NCBI RefSeq assembly: GCF_030687295.1
Contig: NZ_CP117425.1
Coordinates: 868,001-932,000 of the forward strand
Length of the DNA: 64,000 bases
Direction of reading: 5' to 3'
Source: Pseudomonas beijingensis
Lineage (GTDB): Bacteria > Pseudomonadota > Gammaproteobacteria > Pseudomonadales > Pseudomonadaceae
Part shown: positions 8,704 through 17,893 of the stretch, in pieces
How positions within the stretch are numbered: position 1 is the stretch's first letter
How the letters are laid out: every line of letters begins with the position of its first letter
Position numbers and translations under genes: made by a program
The notes under the pieces: model-generated
The model's input: only the letters and a program-made list of their open reading frames with translations
Told to the model about the DNA's origin: nothing
The model's database searches: none

Positions 8704-9891
8704 TCAGGCCGTGGCCAGGGCTGGCTTGCGCGAGGCACTCAAGAAGCGCAGCAAGGCCAACAGCGGGAAGGCGCTGCCGACGATCACCACCCACAACCAG
8801 CCGCCGTGCTCGTACACCGCACTGGCAATCGATGAACCGAAGGCGCCGCCGACGAAGATGCTGGTCATGTACAACGCATTCAGCCGGCTGCGGCTCTTGG
8901 CATCGAGGGCGTAGATGGTGCGCTGGCCCAGGACCATGTTCATTTGCACGCAGAAATCCAGGACCACGCCGGTCACCGCCAGGCCGATCACGCTGTAGAG
9001 CGGATGGATGAACGCCGGCAGGAAACTCAGGCTGGCGAACAGCATCGCCAGCAGCGAGGCGTTGCGGGTATGGCCGGCATCCGCCAGGCGACCGGCGATG
9101 GGCGCGGCGATGGCACCGATGGCGCCGACCAGGGCAAACAGGGCGATTTCAGTCTGGGACAGGCCATGGTTGCGTGACAGTTCCAGCGGCACGGCAGTCC
9201 AGAACAGGCTGAACGTGGCGAACATGCAGGCTTGGTAGAACGCCCGTTGCCGCAACAGCGGTTGTTGGCGCAGCAGGGTGCCGAGTGAACCCAGCAGTTG
9301 GCCATAGGAAGCGCTATGGTCGGGCTGGCGCTTGGGCACGGTCAGCGCCAGGACGATGCTGATCGCGGCCATCAACGCGGCGGCGATGATGAACATGGCC
9401 CGCCAGCCGAAGTGATCGGCCACGACGCTGGAGATCGGCCGCGCCAGCAGGATCCCCAGCAGCAGGCCGCCCATGATCCCCCCGACGACCCGCCCCCGGG
9501 ATTCCTCCGGCGCCAGGTGCGCGGCCAGCGGAATCAGGACTTGTACCGACACCGAACTGAACCCCACCAGCAGCGAGACCAGCAGGAACACATTCGGCTG
9601 GTCAGTGAACGCCGCCCCCAACAGGCTGGCAATCGCCACCAGCGTGGTGATGATCATCAGCCGCCGGTTCTCCAGCAAGTCCCCCAGCGGCACCAGGAAA
9701 AACAGGCCCAGGGCATAACCGATCTGGGTCAGCGAAACGATCAGGCTGGCCATGGTGCTGCTCAGGCCGACATCGGGGGCGATCAGTTCGATGATGGGTT
9801 GGGCGTAGTAGATGTTGGCGACGATGGCGCCGCAGCAAAAAGCGAACAGCAGGACCATGCCTCGGGTCAGGGTTGCGGGGTGGGCACTCAT
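8704..9891 (-). CDS. MFS efflux transporter, NepI-like
   Basis: This 395-residue inner membrane protein has twelve predicted helices and the MFS loop 2-3 motif in the form GDLLENRRLMI. The early ANIYYAQPI segment is typical of the NepI/YgaY-type drug and nucleoside exporters. I chose the ATG at 9891 (MSAHPATLTRG), preceded by GAG; the frame is open further upstream but that extension is hydrophilic and runs toward a REPIN. The substrate is unknown. It converges on the small PLDc_N gene. Confidence 0.85.
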   Translation of the reverse strand: MSAHPATLTRGMVLLFAFCCGAIVANIYYAQPIIELIAPDVGLSSTMASLIVSLTQIGYALGLFFLVPLGDLLENRRLMIITTLVAIASLLGAAFTDQPNVFLLVSLLVGFSSVSVQVLIPLAAHLAPEESRGRVVGGIMGGLLLGILLARPISSVVADHFGWRAMFIIAAALMAAISIVLALTVPKRQPDHSASYGQLLGSLGTLLRQQPLLRQRAFYQACMFATFSLFWTAVPLELSRNHGLSQTEIALFALVGAIGAIAAPIAGRLADAGHTRNASLLAMLFASLSFLPAFIHPLYSVIGLAVTGVVLDFCVQMNMVLGQRTIYALDAKSRSRLNALYMTSIFVGGAFGSSIASAVYEHGGWLWVVIVGSAFPLLALLRFLSASRKPALATA

Positions 9892-10017
9892 GGCAATCTC
9901 GTCAGTGAACAGGAAAGATGGCGTGAGGCTAAAGAGTTGTGCTGCTCTGGAACAGGCTTTGTGGCTGATACCAGACATGCTTGTGGTTGATGATGGTTGC
10001 TGTGATGAGCGCTTTAT

Positions 10018-10109
10018 GTGGCGAGGGAGCTTGCTCCCACTTGAGTGCGAAGCGCTCATCGTTTTCAGGGTGGCTTCGCCACCCAGCGGGAGCAAGCTCC
10101 CTCGCCACA
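10018..10109. repeat. REP pair, GAGGGAGC sub-type
   Basis: GTGGCGAGGGAGCTTGCTCCC at the left is mirrored by GGGAGCAAGCTCCCTCGCCA at the right. This sub-type differs from the others in the window. A second small inverted repeat (GGTGGCTTCGCCACC) lies in the spacer. Confidence 0.9.
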
Positions 10110-10142
10110 AAAGCTCTCTGGCAACCCTATGCGATCAGTGCC

Positions 10143-11141
10143 TCACTGCCCGCTATAGATCTGGTCGAAAACCCCACCGTCATTGAAGTGAGTCTTCTGC
10201 ACCGTGCGCCAGTCGCCGAAGGTTTTTTCCACGGACAAAAAGTCCACTTTCGGGAAGCGGTCGGTGTATTTGGCCAGCACCGCCGGGTCCCGTGGGCGCA
10301 GGTAGTTGGCGGCGGCGATTTCCTGGCCTTCAGGCGACCACAGGTATTTGAGGTACGCCTCGGCGGCTTCGCGGGAGCCTTTTTTCTCGACGACTTTGTC
10401 GACCACGCTGACCGGTGGCTCGGCCTCGGCGGAAACGCTTGGGTAGATCACTTCGAACTGGTCGCGGCCAAACTCGCGGGCGATCATTTCCGCCTCGTTT
10501 TCAAAGGTCACCAGCACGTCGCCGATCTGGTTGGTCATGAAGGTGGTCGTCGCGGCGCGACCGCCGGTGTCCAGTACTGGCGCCTGCTTGAACAGTTTGC
10601 CGACGAAGGCCTTGGCCTTGTTCTCGTCACCGCCATTTTTCAGCACGTAACCCCAGGCCGACAGGTAGGTGTAGCGACCGTTGCCGGAGGTCTTCGGGTT
10701 GGGCACGATCACTTGCACGCCGTCCTTGAGCAGGTCGGGCCAGTCTTTCAGTGCTTTCGGGTTGCCTTTGCGCACGATGAATACCGTGGCCGAGGTGAAC
10801 GGCGCGCTGTTGTTCGGCAGGCGGGTGACCCAGTTCTCGGGCACCAGTTTGCCGTTGTCCGCCAGGGCGTTGATGTCGGTGGCCATGTTCATGGTGATGA
10901 TATCCGCCGGCAGCCCATCGATCACCGAGCGTGCCTGCTTGCTGGAGCCGCCGAACGACATCTGCACGGTGATGTTTTCGTTGTGCTCGGCCTGCCAGTG
11001 CTTCTGGAAGGCGGCGTTGTAGTCCTTGTAGAAATCACGCATCACGTCGTAGGAAACGTTGAGCAGGGTCGGGGCGGCGTGGGCCAGGCTGCCGAAGGTC
11101 AGGCCAGCGGCGAGAAGGGAGGCGCCAAAGAAGTTCTTCAC
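10143..11141 (-). CDS. cysP: periplasmic sulfate-binding protein
   Basis: This is the solute receptor of a sulfate or thiosulfate ABC importer. The 332-residue protein has a signal peptide ending AHA near residue 22, and the family segments LLNVSYDVMRDFY, SFGGSSKQARSV, PNPKTSGNGRYTYLSAWGY and YLRPRDP. The GTG at 11141 is preceded by AGGAA and gives the usual length. No permease or ATPase genes are nearby, so it must work with components encoded elsewhere. The position next to a channel, a urea transporter and pyk matches PA1493, named cysP; sbp would be an equally fair name. Confidence 0.9.
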   Translation of the reverse strand: MKNFFGASLLAAGLTFGSLAHAAPTLLNVSYDVMRDFYKDYNAAFQKHWQAEHNENITVQMSFGGSSKQARSVIDGLPADIITMNMATDINALADNGKLVPENWVTRLPNNSAPFTSATVFIVRKGNPKALKDWPDLLKDGVQVIVPNPKTSGNGRYTYLSAWGYVLKNGGDENKAKAFVGKLFKQAPVLDTGGRAATTTFMTNQIGDVLVTFENEAEMIAREFGRDQFEVIYPSVSAEAEPPVSVVDKVVEKKGSREAAEAYLKYLWSPEGQEIAAANYLRPRDPAVLAKYTDRFPKVDFLSVEKTFGDWRTVQKTHFNDGGVFDQIYSGQ

Positions 11142-11234
11142 TGCGAATTCCTTTTTATTAACGGGGGTTCCGGGCAATTAGCCAGCACACTAGCTGCAAG
11201 CCTATAGACCTTCAAGCATCAAAAAGTGCTTTGC

Positions 11235-12056
11235 TTATTCCAATTTTTTAAACAGCGCATTGCCACAACGGGAGCAGAAGGCGGCGCCATGTTCATGGTT
11301 GTTTTTGCTGCACACCGGGCAATCGTGCTTGAGCTGGTCACCGCGCATGGCCGTGGCCAGTTCAGCCGTGAAAATACCCGTTGGCACGGCGATGATCGAG
11401 TAACCGGTGATCATCACCAGAGACGACACCACTTGGCCCAGGGGCGTCTTGGGCACGATGTCGCCGAAGCCTACGGTGGTCAGTGTCACGATAGCCCAAT
11501 AGATGCCCTTGGGAATGCTGGTGAAACCGTGCTCGGGCCCTTCGATGACATACATCAGCGTGCCGAAGACGGTCACCAGGGTCGAGACGCTGACCAGGAA
11601 CACGATGATTTTCTGCTTGCTCCCGCGCAGCGCCGCCATCAAGTAGTTGGCCTGCTTGAGGTAAGGGCTGAGCTTGAGCACGCGGAAAATCCGCAGCATG
11701 CGGATGATCCGAATGATCAGCAGGTATTGGGCATCGCTGTAGTACAGCGCCAGGATCCCCGGCACGATCGCCAGCAGATCCACCAGCCCGTAGAAACTGA
11801 AGGCATAGCGCAGCGGCTTGGGCGAGCAATACAGGCGCAGGCCGTACTCGACGATGAAGATGAAGGTAAAGCCCCACTCGATAGCGGCCAGCAGGGTCGC
11901 GTAGTTTTTGTGCACGCTGTCGATGCTGTCGAGCATCACGATCACCAGGCTGGCGAGGATGATCAACAGCAGGGTGCTGTCGAAGCGCCGGCCGGCCACG
12001 GTGTCGGTCTGGAAAATGATCACGTAGAGGCGTTCACGCCAGTTGCTGCTGTCCAT
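11235..12056 (-). CDS. voltage-gated-type potassium channel with C-terminal zinc ribbon
   Basis: The 273-residue protein has six hydrophobic segments. S4 carries regularly spaced charges at Arg116, Arg119, Arg122, Arg125 and Lys128, and the pore has the potassium filter TTVGFGD at about 193-199. The C-terminus has two CxxC pairs, Cys246/Cys249 and Cys261/Cys264, forming a likely zinc ribbon in the cytoplasm. It corresponds in position to PA1496. A zinc or redox role for the tail is inference. Confidence 0.9.
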   Translation of the reverse strand: MDSSNWRERLYVIIFQTDTVAGRRFDSTLLLIILASLVIVMLDSIDSVHKNYATLLAAIEWGFTFIFIVEYGLRLYCSPKPLRYAFSFYGLVDLLAIVPGILALYYSDAQYLLIIRIIRMLRIFRVLKLSPYLKQANYLMAALRGSKQKIIVFLVSVSTLVTVFGTLMYVIEGPEHGFTSIPKGIYWAIVTLTTVGFGDIVPKTPLGQVVSSLVMITGYSIIAVPTGIFTAELATAMRGDQLKHDCPVCSKNNHEHGAAFCSRCGNALFKKLE

Positions 12057-12076
12057 ACTCGTCGCCTGAACCGGAA

Positions 12077-12976
12077 TCAGCGAAGCCTAGGGTGATTGCC
12101 CCGTAGAGCGCAAGGCGCGCTGTCGAGGCTGGCCTGGTGCCACGCCCGGCTGGTGGCCTGGATCAGCCAGCAGGCCAGGATGAACGGTGCCGTCAGGGGC
12201 GGCAGGCCAAGGGCGATAAAACCTGGCGTGAGCACGACCGCCAGGCAGATGCCCGTCAGTGGTAGCCATGGGCGGCGTTGTTGGCTGAGGGCCAGCGCTA
12301 CCAACACCGGGTTGTAGCCGCCCAGCCCGGAGAGGGCGGTTGCGTTTTCATGTTGCGACAAGGTGAAGGCCAGGCCGACGGCGGAAGCGAACAATGCCCA
12401 CGCGACGGCGCGCCGGTTGGCCAGCAGCAGGCCGGCGGCGATCAGCGCACCGGCCGCCGGGTGGCCGAGAAACATGACCTGGCCCAGTCCGCTCAGAAGC
12501 GCGGCCAGCAGGTTGGGTATCGTCATTTCAATCGCGGTGGCGGGGGATGACGGCAGGGTGAACCCCGTCAGTAGCCAAGCCAATCCGACAAAGGGCGCGG
12601 TGTAGGCGGGCAGGCAGCGAGGGCCTCGGGTGCGTTTGAGCCACTGCTGGGTCAGCATCGCGCTGAGGCCGCCTGCGGCGAGGATCAACGGCGGCAACAG
12701 CACGGACCAGGGCAACGCGAGGCTCAGCAGCAAGCCCAGCAGGATGCCGTTGTAGCTGAACAGCCCGGCTTGCCGGTCGGCCTTGGCGTAACCGCGTCGC
12801 TGGGCCGTCAGCAACCCGGCCACCCCGCCGAGCAACGCGCCGCCGAACAGGGCGGGCGCCGTGAGCAGGATCGCCAGCAGGCACAGCAGGCCGCACAGCG
12901 GATGGCGCTGGAGGAAGATTTGGCTGAAGCCGTTTAGCAGGGCGGTGGCCCAGTCGGGGCAGTGGGTGTTAGGCAT
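12077..12976 (-). CDS. urea transporter family protein
   Basis: The 299-residue membrane protein has about ten hydrophobic segments arranged as two similar halves. LPAYTAPFVGLAWLLTG in the first half resembles the UT signature, and GLGQVMFLGHPAAG plus LGGYNPVLVALAL resemble the pore segments of urea channels. It would allow passive urea passage. The gene is 20 bases upstream of the channel gene, co-oriented with it, and corresponds to PA1497. Confidence 0.8.
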   Translation of the reverse strand: MPNTHCPDWATALLNGFSQIFLQRHPLCGLLCLLAILLTAPALFGGALLGGVAGLLTAQRRGYAKADRQAGLFSYNGILLGLLLSLALPWSVLLPPLILAAGGLSAMLTQQWLKRTRGPRCLPAYTAPFVGLAWLLTGFTLPSSPATAIEMTIPNLLAALLSGLGQVMFLGHPAAGALIAAGLLLANRRAVAWALFASAVGLAFTLSQHENATALSGLGGYNPVLVALALSQQRRPWLPLTGICLAVVLTPGFIALGLPPLTAPFILACWLIQATSRAWHQASLDSAPCALRGNHPRLR

Positions 12977-13008
12977 GATGGGTATGTCTGATGGACCGAG
13001 TTGCCCTT

Positions 13009-13082
13009 ATCGCGAGCAAGCTCGCTCCCACACTGGATTTGCGGCGATCACAAACCCCTGTGGGAGCGAGCTTGCTCGCGAT
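13009..13082. repeat. REP pair, GAGCTTGCTCGCGAT sub-type
   Basis: ATCGCGAGCAAGCTCGCTCC at the left is mirrored by GGGAGCGAGCTTGCTCGCGA at the right. It lies between pyk and the urea transporter gene. Confidence 0.9.
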
Positions 13083-13098
13083 GAGGCCAGTACAAACG

Positions 13099-14514
13099 CT
13101 AGAGCAACGTCTCAATGCGCAGCGAATTGGTCGACCCCGGCTGCCCGAACGGCACGCCCGCGGTGATCAGCAAGGTATCGCCGCGCTGGGCCATGCCTTG
13201 GGCCTGGGCGATTTCCAGGGCGGTGGAGCAGACTTCATCCACCTGCTTCAACCGGTCATTGACCACCGAGTGCACGCCCCAGGCTACCGTCAGGCGGCGG
13301 GCGGCCTGCAGGTTCGGCGTGAGGTTGAGGATCGGCACCGTCGGCCGTTCCCGCGCCGCCCGCAGGCTGGAGCTGCCCGATTCGCTGTAGTTCACCAGCA
13401 CCGCCACCGGCAGGATGCTGCTGATGCGTCGGATCGCGCAGCTGATGGCATCCGACACCGTGGCCTCGGCTTTCGGCCGGCTGACGTCCAGCTGCGCCTG
13501 GTAGTCGGGGCCATTTTCCACCTGGCGGATAATCTTGCTCATCATCTGCACGGCTTCGAGGGGGTAATCACCGGAGGCGGTTTCCGCCGACAGCATCACT
13601 GCATCAGCGCCCTCGGCCACGGCGTTGGCCACATCGGTGACTTCGGCACGGGTGGGCGCCGGGGAAAAGCGCATCGACTCAAGCATCTGGGTCGCCACCA
13701 CCACCGGTTTGCCCAGGGCGCGGCAGGTGCCAATGATATTTTTCTGAATCTGCGGCACGCTTTCGGCCGGGACTTCGACCCCCAGGTCGCCACGGGCGAC
13801 CATGATCGCGTCGCTCAATTCGGCGATTTCCCGCAGTTGGCTCACCGCCGAGGGCTTCTCGATCTTCGCCATCAGGAACGCCTTGTTGCCGATCAGCGCA
13901 CGAGCCTCGCGGATGTCTTCGGGGCGTTGGACGAACGACAACGCCACCCAGTCCACGCCCAGTTCCAGGCCGAAACTCAAGTCGCGCCGGTCCTTGGCGG
14001 TCAACGGGCTCAGGTCGAGCACGGCCTGGGGCACGTTCACGCCTTTGCGGTCCGACAGCTCGCCGCCGTTGAGCACTTCGGTGTCGATGGCGTCGCGGTG
14101 CCTGGCGGTCACGCGCAGGCGCAACTTGCCGTCGTCCAGCAGCAGGTCCATGCCGGGCTCCAGGGCCGCGATGATTTCCGGGTGGGGCAGGTTGACCCGG
14201 CGTTGATCACCCGGTGTCGGGTCCAGGTCCAGGCGCAGGGCCTGGCCCCGTTGTAGCAGGACCTTGCCGTCGGCGAATTGGCCAACCCGCAGCTTCGGGC
14301 CTTGCAGGTCCATCAGGATGCCCAGGGGGTAATTGAGCTGCTGCTCGACGTCACGAATCCACTGGTAGCGCTGGGCGTGGTCGGCATGCTCGCCGTGGCT
14401 GAAGTTCAGGCGGAAGATGTTCACGCCGGCCTGCACCAGCGCGCGGATGTCATCGATGCCACGGGTGGCGGGGCCGAGGGTTGCGAGGATCTTGACCTTT
14501 TTATCAGGCGTCAT
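13099..14514 (-). CDS. pyk: pyruvate kinase
   Basis: Pyruvate kinase converts phosphoenolpyruvate and ADP to pyruvate and ATP. The 471-residue product is full length, with KILATLGPATRG at the N-terminus, FRLNFSHG, and the active-site segment FLMAKIEKPSAV. Its start overlaps the end of ttuD by 11 bases, so the two are co-translated. This places it as the last step of the glyoxylate-glycerate route (2-phosphoglycerate to PEP by enolase, then pyruvate). It matches PA1498, annotated pykF. Confidence 0.96.
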   Translation of the reverse strand: MTPDKKVKILATLGPATRGIDDIRALVQAGVNIFRLNFSHGEHADHAQRYQWIRDVEQQLNYPLGILMDLQGPKLRVGQFADGKVLLQRGQALRLDLDPTPGDQRRVNLPHPEIIAALEPGMDLLLDDGKLRLRVTARHRDAIDTEVLNGGELSDRKGVNVPQAVLDLSPLTAKDRRDLSFGLELGVDWVALSFVQRPEDIREARALIGNKAFLMAKIEKPSAVSQLREIAELSDAIMVARGDLGVEVPAESVPQIQKNIIGTCRALGKPVVVATQMLESMRFSPAPTRAEVTDVANAVAEGADAVMLSAETASGDYPLEAVQMMSKIIRQVENGPDYQAQLDVSRPKAEATVSDAISCAIRRISSILPVAVLVNYSESGSSSLRAARERPTVPILNLTPNLQAARRLTVAWGVHSVVNDRLKQVDEVCSTALEIAQAQGMAQRGDTLLITAGVPFGQPGSTNSLRIETLL

Positions 14515-15784
14515 GGTTGGGGTTCTCGAGGATCAGGATGGCGCGAAAGTCGTTGACGTTGGTGCGGGTCGGTTCAGTGACGATCAGCGCATCCAAGGCG
14601 GCGAAGTAGCCGTAGCCGTTGTTGTTATCCAACTCGTCGCTGGCGTTCAGGCCTAGCTCGGCGGCGCGACGATAGCTGTCCGGGGTCATGAGGGCGCCAG
14701 CGTTGTCTTCGGAACCGTCGATACCGTCCGTATCACCGGCCAGCGCGTAGATGCCGGGATGGCCCTTGAGGCTGTCGGTCAGGCTCAGCAGGAATTCGGC
14801 ATTGCGCCCGCCACGGCCATTGCCGCGCACGGTGACGGTGGTTTCGCCGCCAGAGAGAATCACGCACGGTGCCGCCAGTGGCTGGCCGTGCAGGGCGATT
14901 TGCCGGGCGATGCCGGCGTGGACTTTTGCCACCTCCCGGGATTCGCCTTCCAGGTCGCCGAGGATCAACGGGCTGAAACCGGCTTGGCGAGCCTTCACCG
15001 CTGCGGCTTCCAGGGATTGCTGGGGGCGGGCGATCAGTTGGAAATGACTGCGGGCCAGGCTCGGGTCGCCGGGCTTGACGGTTTCCGATGCCGGGCTTTG
15101 CAGCCAGTTGCGCACCGACGCCGGCACCTCGATGTGGTAGCGCTGGAGAATCGCCAGGGCTTCGGCCGATGTGCTGGGGTCGGCCACGGTGGGGCCGGAA
15201 GCGATGACCGTGGCGAGGTCCCCGGGTACGTCGGAAATCGCGTAGGTGTACACCGTCGCCGGCCAGCAGGCCTTGCCCAGGCGCCCGCCCTTGATCGCCG
15301 AGAGGTGCTTGCGCACGCAATTCATCTCGCCGATGGTCGCGCCGGATTTGAGCAGGGCTTTGTTGATCGATTGCTTGTCAGCCAGGGTGATGCCGTCGGC
15401 CGGCAAGGCGAGCAGGGCGGAACCGCCGCCAGACAAGAGGAAGATCACCCGGTCGTCTTCGCTGAGGTTGCTCACCAGCCCCAGCACTCGCTGGGCCACG
15501 GCCAGGCCAGCGGCGTCTGGCACCGGGTGGGCGGCTTCCACCACTTCGATTTTCTGACAGGGCGCGCCGTGACCGTAGCGGGTCACCACCAGGCCGGACA
15601 CTTCGCCCTGCCAGCAGCGCTCAACCACCTGCGCCATGGCCGCCGCGGCCTTGCCGGCGCCGATGACGATCACCCGGCCGCTGCGGTCGCGGGGCAGGTA
15701 GGGTTCAAGGACGTGCTGCGGATGGGCCGCGTCGATGGCTGTGGCAAACAGCTCGCGCAGCAGTTGTTGCGGATCGACCGACAT
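14504..15784 (-). CDS. ttuD: glycerate 2-kinase / hydroxypyruvate reductase (MOFRL family)
   Basis: The 426-residue protein belongs to the DUF4147/MOFRL family, with VIGAGKAAAAMAQ near residue 40, LLSGGGSALLALP near 118, and the MOFRL segment ILSGGETTVTVRGNGRGGRN near 310. These proteins were named hydroxypyruvate reductase in tartrate operons, but many act as glycerate 2-kinases. In this locus a kinase feeding 2-phosphoglycerate to enolase and the adjacent pyruvate kinase fits well. The gene is intact, although glxR and gcl, which would supply its substrate, are not. Confidence 0.9.
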   Translation of the reverse strand: MSVDPQQLLRELFATAIDAAHPQHVLEPYLPRDRSGRVIVIGAGKAAAAMAQVVERCWQGEVSGLVVTRYGHGAPCQKIEVVEAAHPVPDAAGLAVAQRVLGLVSNLSEDDRVIFLLSGGGSALLALPADGITLADKQSINKALLKSGATIGEMNCVRKHLSAIKGGRLGKACWPATVYTYAISDVPGDLATVIASGPTVADPSTSAEALAILQRYHIEVPASVRNWLQSPASETVKPGDPSLARSHFQLIARPQQSLEAAAVKARQAGFSPLILGDLEGESREVAKVHAGIARQIALHGQPLAAPCVILSGGETTVTVRGNGRGGRNAEFLLSLTDSLKGHPGIYALAGDTDGIDGSEDNAGALMTPDSYRRAAELGLNASDELDNNNGYGYFAALDALIVTEPTRTNVNDFRAILILENPNHDA

Positions 15785-15830
15785 GGCGGGCTCCCTGGAT
15801 TCTTGTTATTTGAAGGGCAACGCAGCCTCC

Positions 15831-15919
15831 TGTGGGAGCGGGCTTGCTCGCGAAGGGGATCTATCTGTCAATGAAGTGTTGACTGACACACCGCCTTCGC
15901 GAGCAAGCCCGCTCCCACA
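15831..15919. repeat. REP pair, GGGCTTGCTCGCGAA sub-type
   Basis: TGTGGGAGCGGGCTTGCTCG is mirrored by CGAGCAAGCCCGCTCCCACA. It fills most of the ttuD-glxR gap. This is the same sub-type that flanks the RAYT gene. Confidence 0.92.
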
Positions 15920-15933
15920 AGGGGGGCGGTGTG

Positions 15934-16829
15934 TCAGTTGTCGCGGATGGAGAAATTGGCCATATGCTCCAACCCCTTGATCAGCGCCGAGTGATCCCAG
16001 TTGCTGCCACCAATGGCCGCGCAGGTGCTGAACACTTGCTGCGCGTTGGCGGTGTTGGGCAGGTTGATGTTCAGTTCCTTGGCGCCTTGGAGGGCCAGGT
16101 TCAGGTCCTTCTGGTGCAGGCTGATGCGGAAGCCTGGGTCGAAGGTGCCCTTGATCATGCGTTCGCCATGCACTTCGAGGATCTTCGACGATGCGAAACC
16201 GCCCATCAGCGCTTCACGGACCTTGGCGGGGTCGGCACCGTTTTTCGCGGCGAACAACAACAACGCTTCGGCCACCGCCTGGATATTCAGGGCGACGATG
16301 ATCTGGTTCGCCACTTTGGCAGTCTGGCCATCGCCGTTGCCGCCCACCAGGGTGATGTTCTTGCCCATGGCCTGGAACAGCGGCAGGGCACGCTCGAAGG
16401 CGGCGCTGTCGCCACCGACCATGATGCTCAGGGTCGCGGCCTTGGCGCCGACTTCACCGCCGGACACCGGGGCATCGAGGTACTGCGCGCCTTCCTCATT
16501 GATCTTCGCTGCGAACGCCTTGGTGGCGGTGGGGGAGATCGAGCTCATGTCGATCACCACCTTGCCCGCGCCCACGCCCGCCGCCACGCCGTCGGCGCGG
16601 AACAGCACGTCGTCGACCTGGGGCGTGTCCGGGACCATGACGATGATGAACTCGGCTTCCTGGGCCACACTTCCCTCGGGTTGGCCAACGCCACCGCGCC
16701 ACCGGCCAGCAGGTCGGCTGGGGCTGCGTCGTGGTGCTGGGACAGAAACAGGCTGTGACCGGCCTTTTGCAGGTTCAGTGCCATGGGGTGGCCCATGATG
16801 CCGGTGCCGATAAATCCGATTTTAGCCAT
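15934..16829 (-). pseudogene. glxR: tartronate semialdehyde reductase, frameshifted
   Basis: GlxR reduces tartronate semialdehyde to D-glycerate with NAD(P)H. The N-terminal Rossmann segment MAKIGFIGTGIMGHPMALNL reads in one frame from 16829 for 54 codons. The rest, from VAQEAEFIIVMVPDTPQVDD onward, is in another. At 16665-16670 the minus strand reads GTGTGG where GTGG would keep the frame, so there are two extra bases. The span is 896 bases; removing two gives 298 codons, the usual family length. All domains downstream look intact, including the catalytic-region SGGEVGAKAATLSIM. Either the mutation is recent or it is a sequencing error. Confidence 0.88.
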
Positions 16830-16883
16830 GTGGAAATCCTCTTGTTGTTATCGCTGCTTCAGGCAAATGAGGGACTGCTTTCC

Positions 16884-16973
16884 TGTGGGAGCGAGCTTGC
16901 TCGCGATAGCGGTGGGTCAGTGCCGGTGATGTTGGCTTTACTGACGTCATCGCGAGCAAGCTCGCTCCCCCAG
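16884..16973. repeat. REP pair, GAGCTTGCTCGCGAT sub-type
   Basis: TGTGGGAGCGAGCTTGCTCG is mirrored by CGAGCAAGCTCGCTCCCCCA. It fills the glxR-hyi gap. Confidence 0.92.
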
Positions 16974-16988
16974 GGGGAAAGAGTTGGG

Positions 16989-17771
16989 TCAGATCGCGTT
17001 GTGGGTTTTCAGCCAGCCCAGGCCCGCTTCGGTGGTGGTCAGTGGTTTGTATTCGCAGCCGACCCACCCCTGGTAGCCGATGCGGTCCAGGTGTTCGAAC
17101 AGGAAGCGGTAGTTGATTTCCCCTGTACCCGGCTCGTTGCGGCCCGGGTTGTCCGCCAGTTGTACGTGGTTGATTTCGCCCAGGTGCGCCGACAGGGTCC
17201 GGGCCAGGTCACCTTCCATGATCTGCATGTGGTAGATGTCGTATTGCAGGAACAGGTTGGCGCTGCCCACCTGCTCGCGGATCGACAGGGCCTGGGCGGT
17301 GTTGTTCAGGTAGAAGCCGGGAATGTCGCGGGTGTTGATGGCTTCCATCACCAGCTTGATGCCTTTGGCCTGCAGCTTCTCGGCCGCGTATTTCAGGTTG
17401 GCGACGAAGGTTTTTTCCACCAGGGTTTCACTGCAGTTCTGTGGGCGAATCCCCGACAGGCAGTTGACCTGCGTGTTGCCCAATACCTGGGCGTAGGCGA
17501 TGGCCAGGTCGACACCGGCGCGGAACTCCTCGACGCGGTCCGGCAGGCAGGCAATGCCGCGCTCGCCCTTGGCCCAGTCGCCGGCCGGCAGGTTGAACAG
17601 CACTTGGATCAGACCGTTGGCGTCGAGCAGGGCCTTGAGTTCGGCGGAGCTGTAGTCATAGGGGAACAGGTATTCGACACCACTGAAACCGGCCTTGGCG
17701 GCGGCTTCGAAACGGGCGAGGAAATCCTGCTCGGTGAACAGCATGGACAGGTTGGCGGCGAAACGCGGCAT
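16989..17771 (-). CDS. hyi: hydroxypyruvate isomerase
   Basis: Hyi interconverts hydroxypyruvate and tartronate semialdehyde. The 260-residue TIM-barrel protein (AP endonuclease 2 superfamily) shows FAANLSMLFTEQDFLARF at the N-terminus, the metal-site segments VMEAINTRDIPGFYL and LQYDIYHMQIMEGDL, and VQLADNPGRNEPGTGEINY. It is intact and lies between the frameshifted glxR and gcl genes, separated from each by a REPIN. It corresponds to PA1501. Confidence 0.93.
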   Translation of the reverse strand: MPRFAANLSMLFTEQDFLARFEAAAKAGFSGVEYLFPYDYSSAELKALLDANGLIQVLFNLPAGDWAKGERGIACLPDRVEEFRAGVDLAIAYAQVLGNTQVNCLSGIRPQNCSETLVEKTFVANLKYAAEKLQAKGIKLVMEAINTRDIPGFYLNNTAQALSIREQVGSANLFLQYDIYHMQIMEGDLARTLSAHLGEINHVQLADNPGRNEPGTGEINYRFLFEHLDRIGYQGWVGCEYKPLTTTEAGLGWLKTHNAI

Positions 17772-17803
17772 GGTGGTCTCCTGTAGAAAGTTGGCAGGCC
17801 CCC

Positions 17804-17893
17804 TGTGGGAGCGAGCTTGCTCGCGATAGCGGTGTGTCTGCTTGCATCCGGGTTGAATGTAGCGCCGTCATCGCGAGCAAGCTCGCTCCCACA
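17804..17893. repeat. REP pair, GAGCTTGCTCGCGAT sub-type
   Basis: TGTGGGAGCGAGCTTGCTCG is mirrored by CGAGCAAGCTCGCTCCCACA. It fills the hyi-gcl gap. Confidence 0.92.

Noticed and set aside
15831..17893. CRISPR array
   Set aside because: The repeats are inverted pairs with a full gene between pairs; there are no regularly spaced direct repeats or cas genes.
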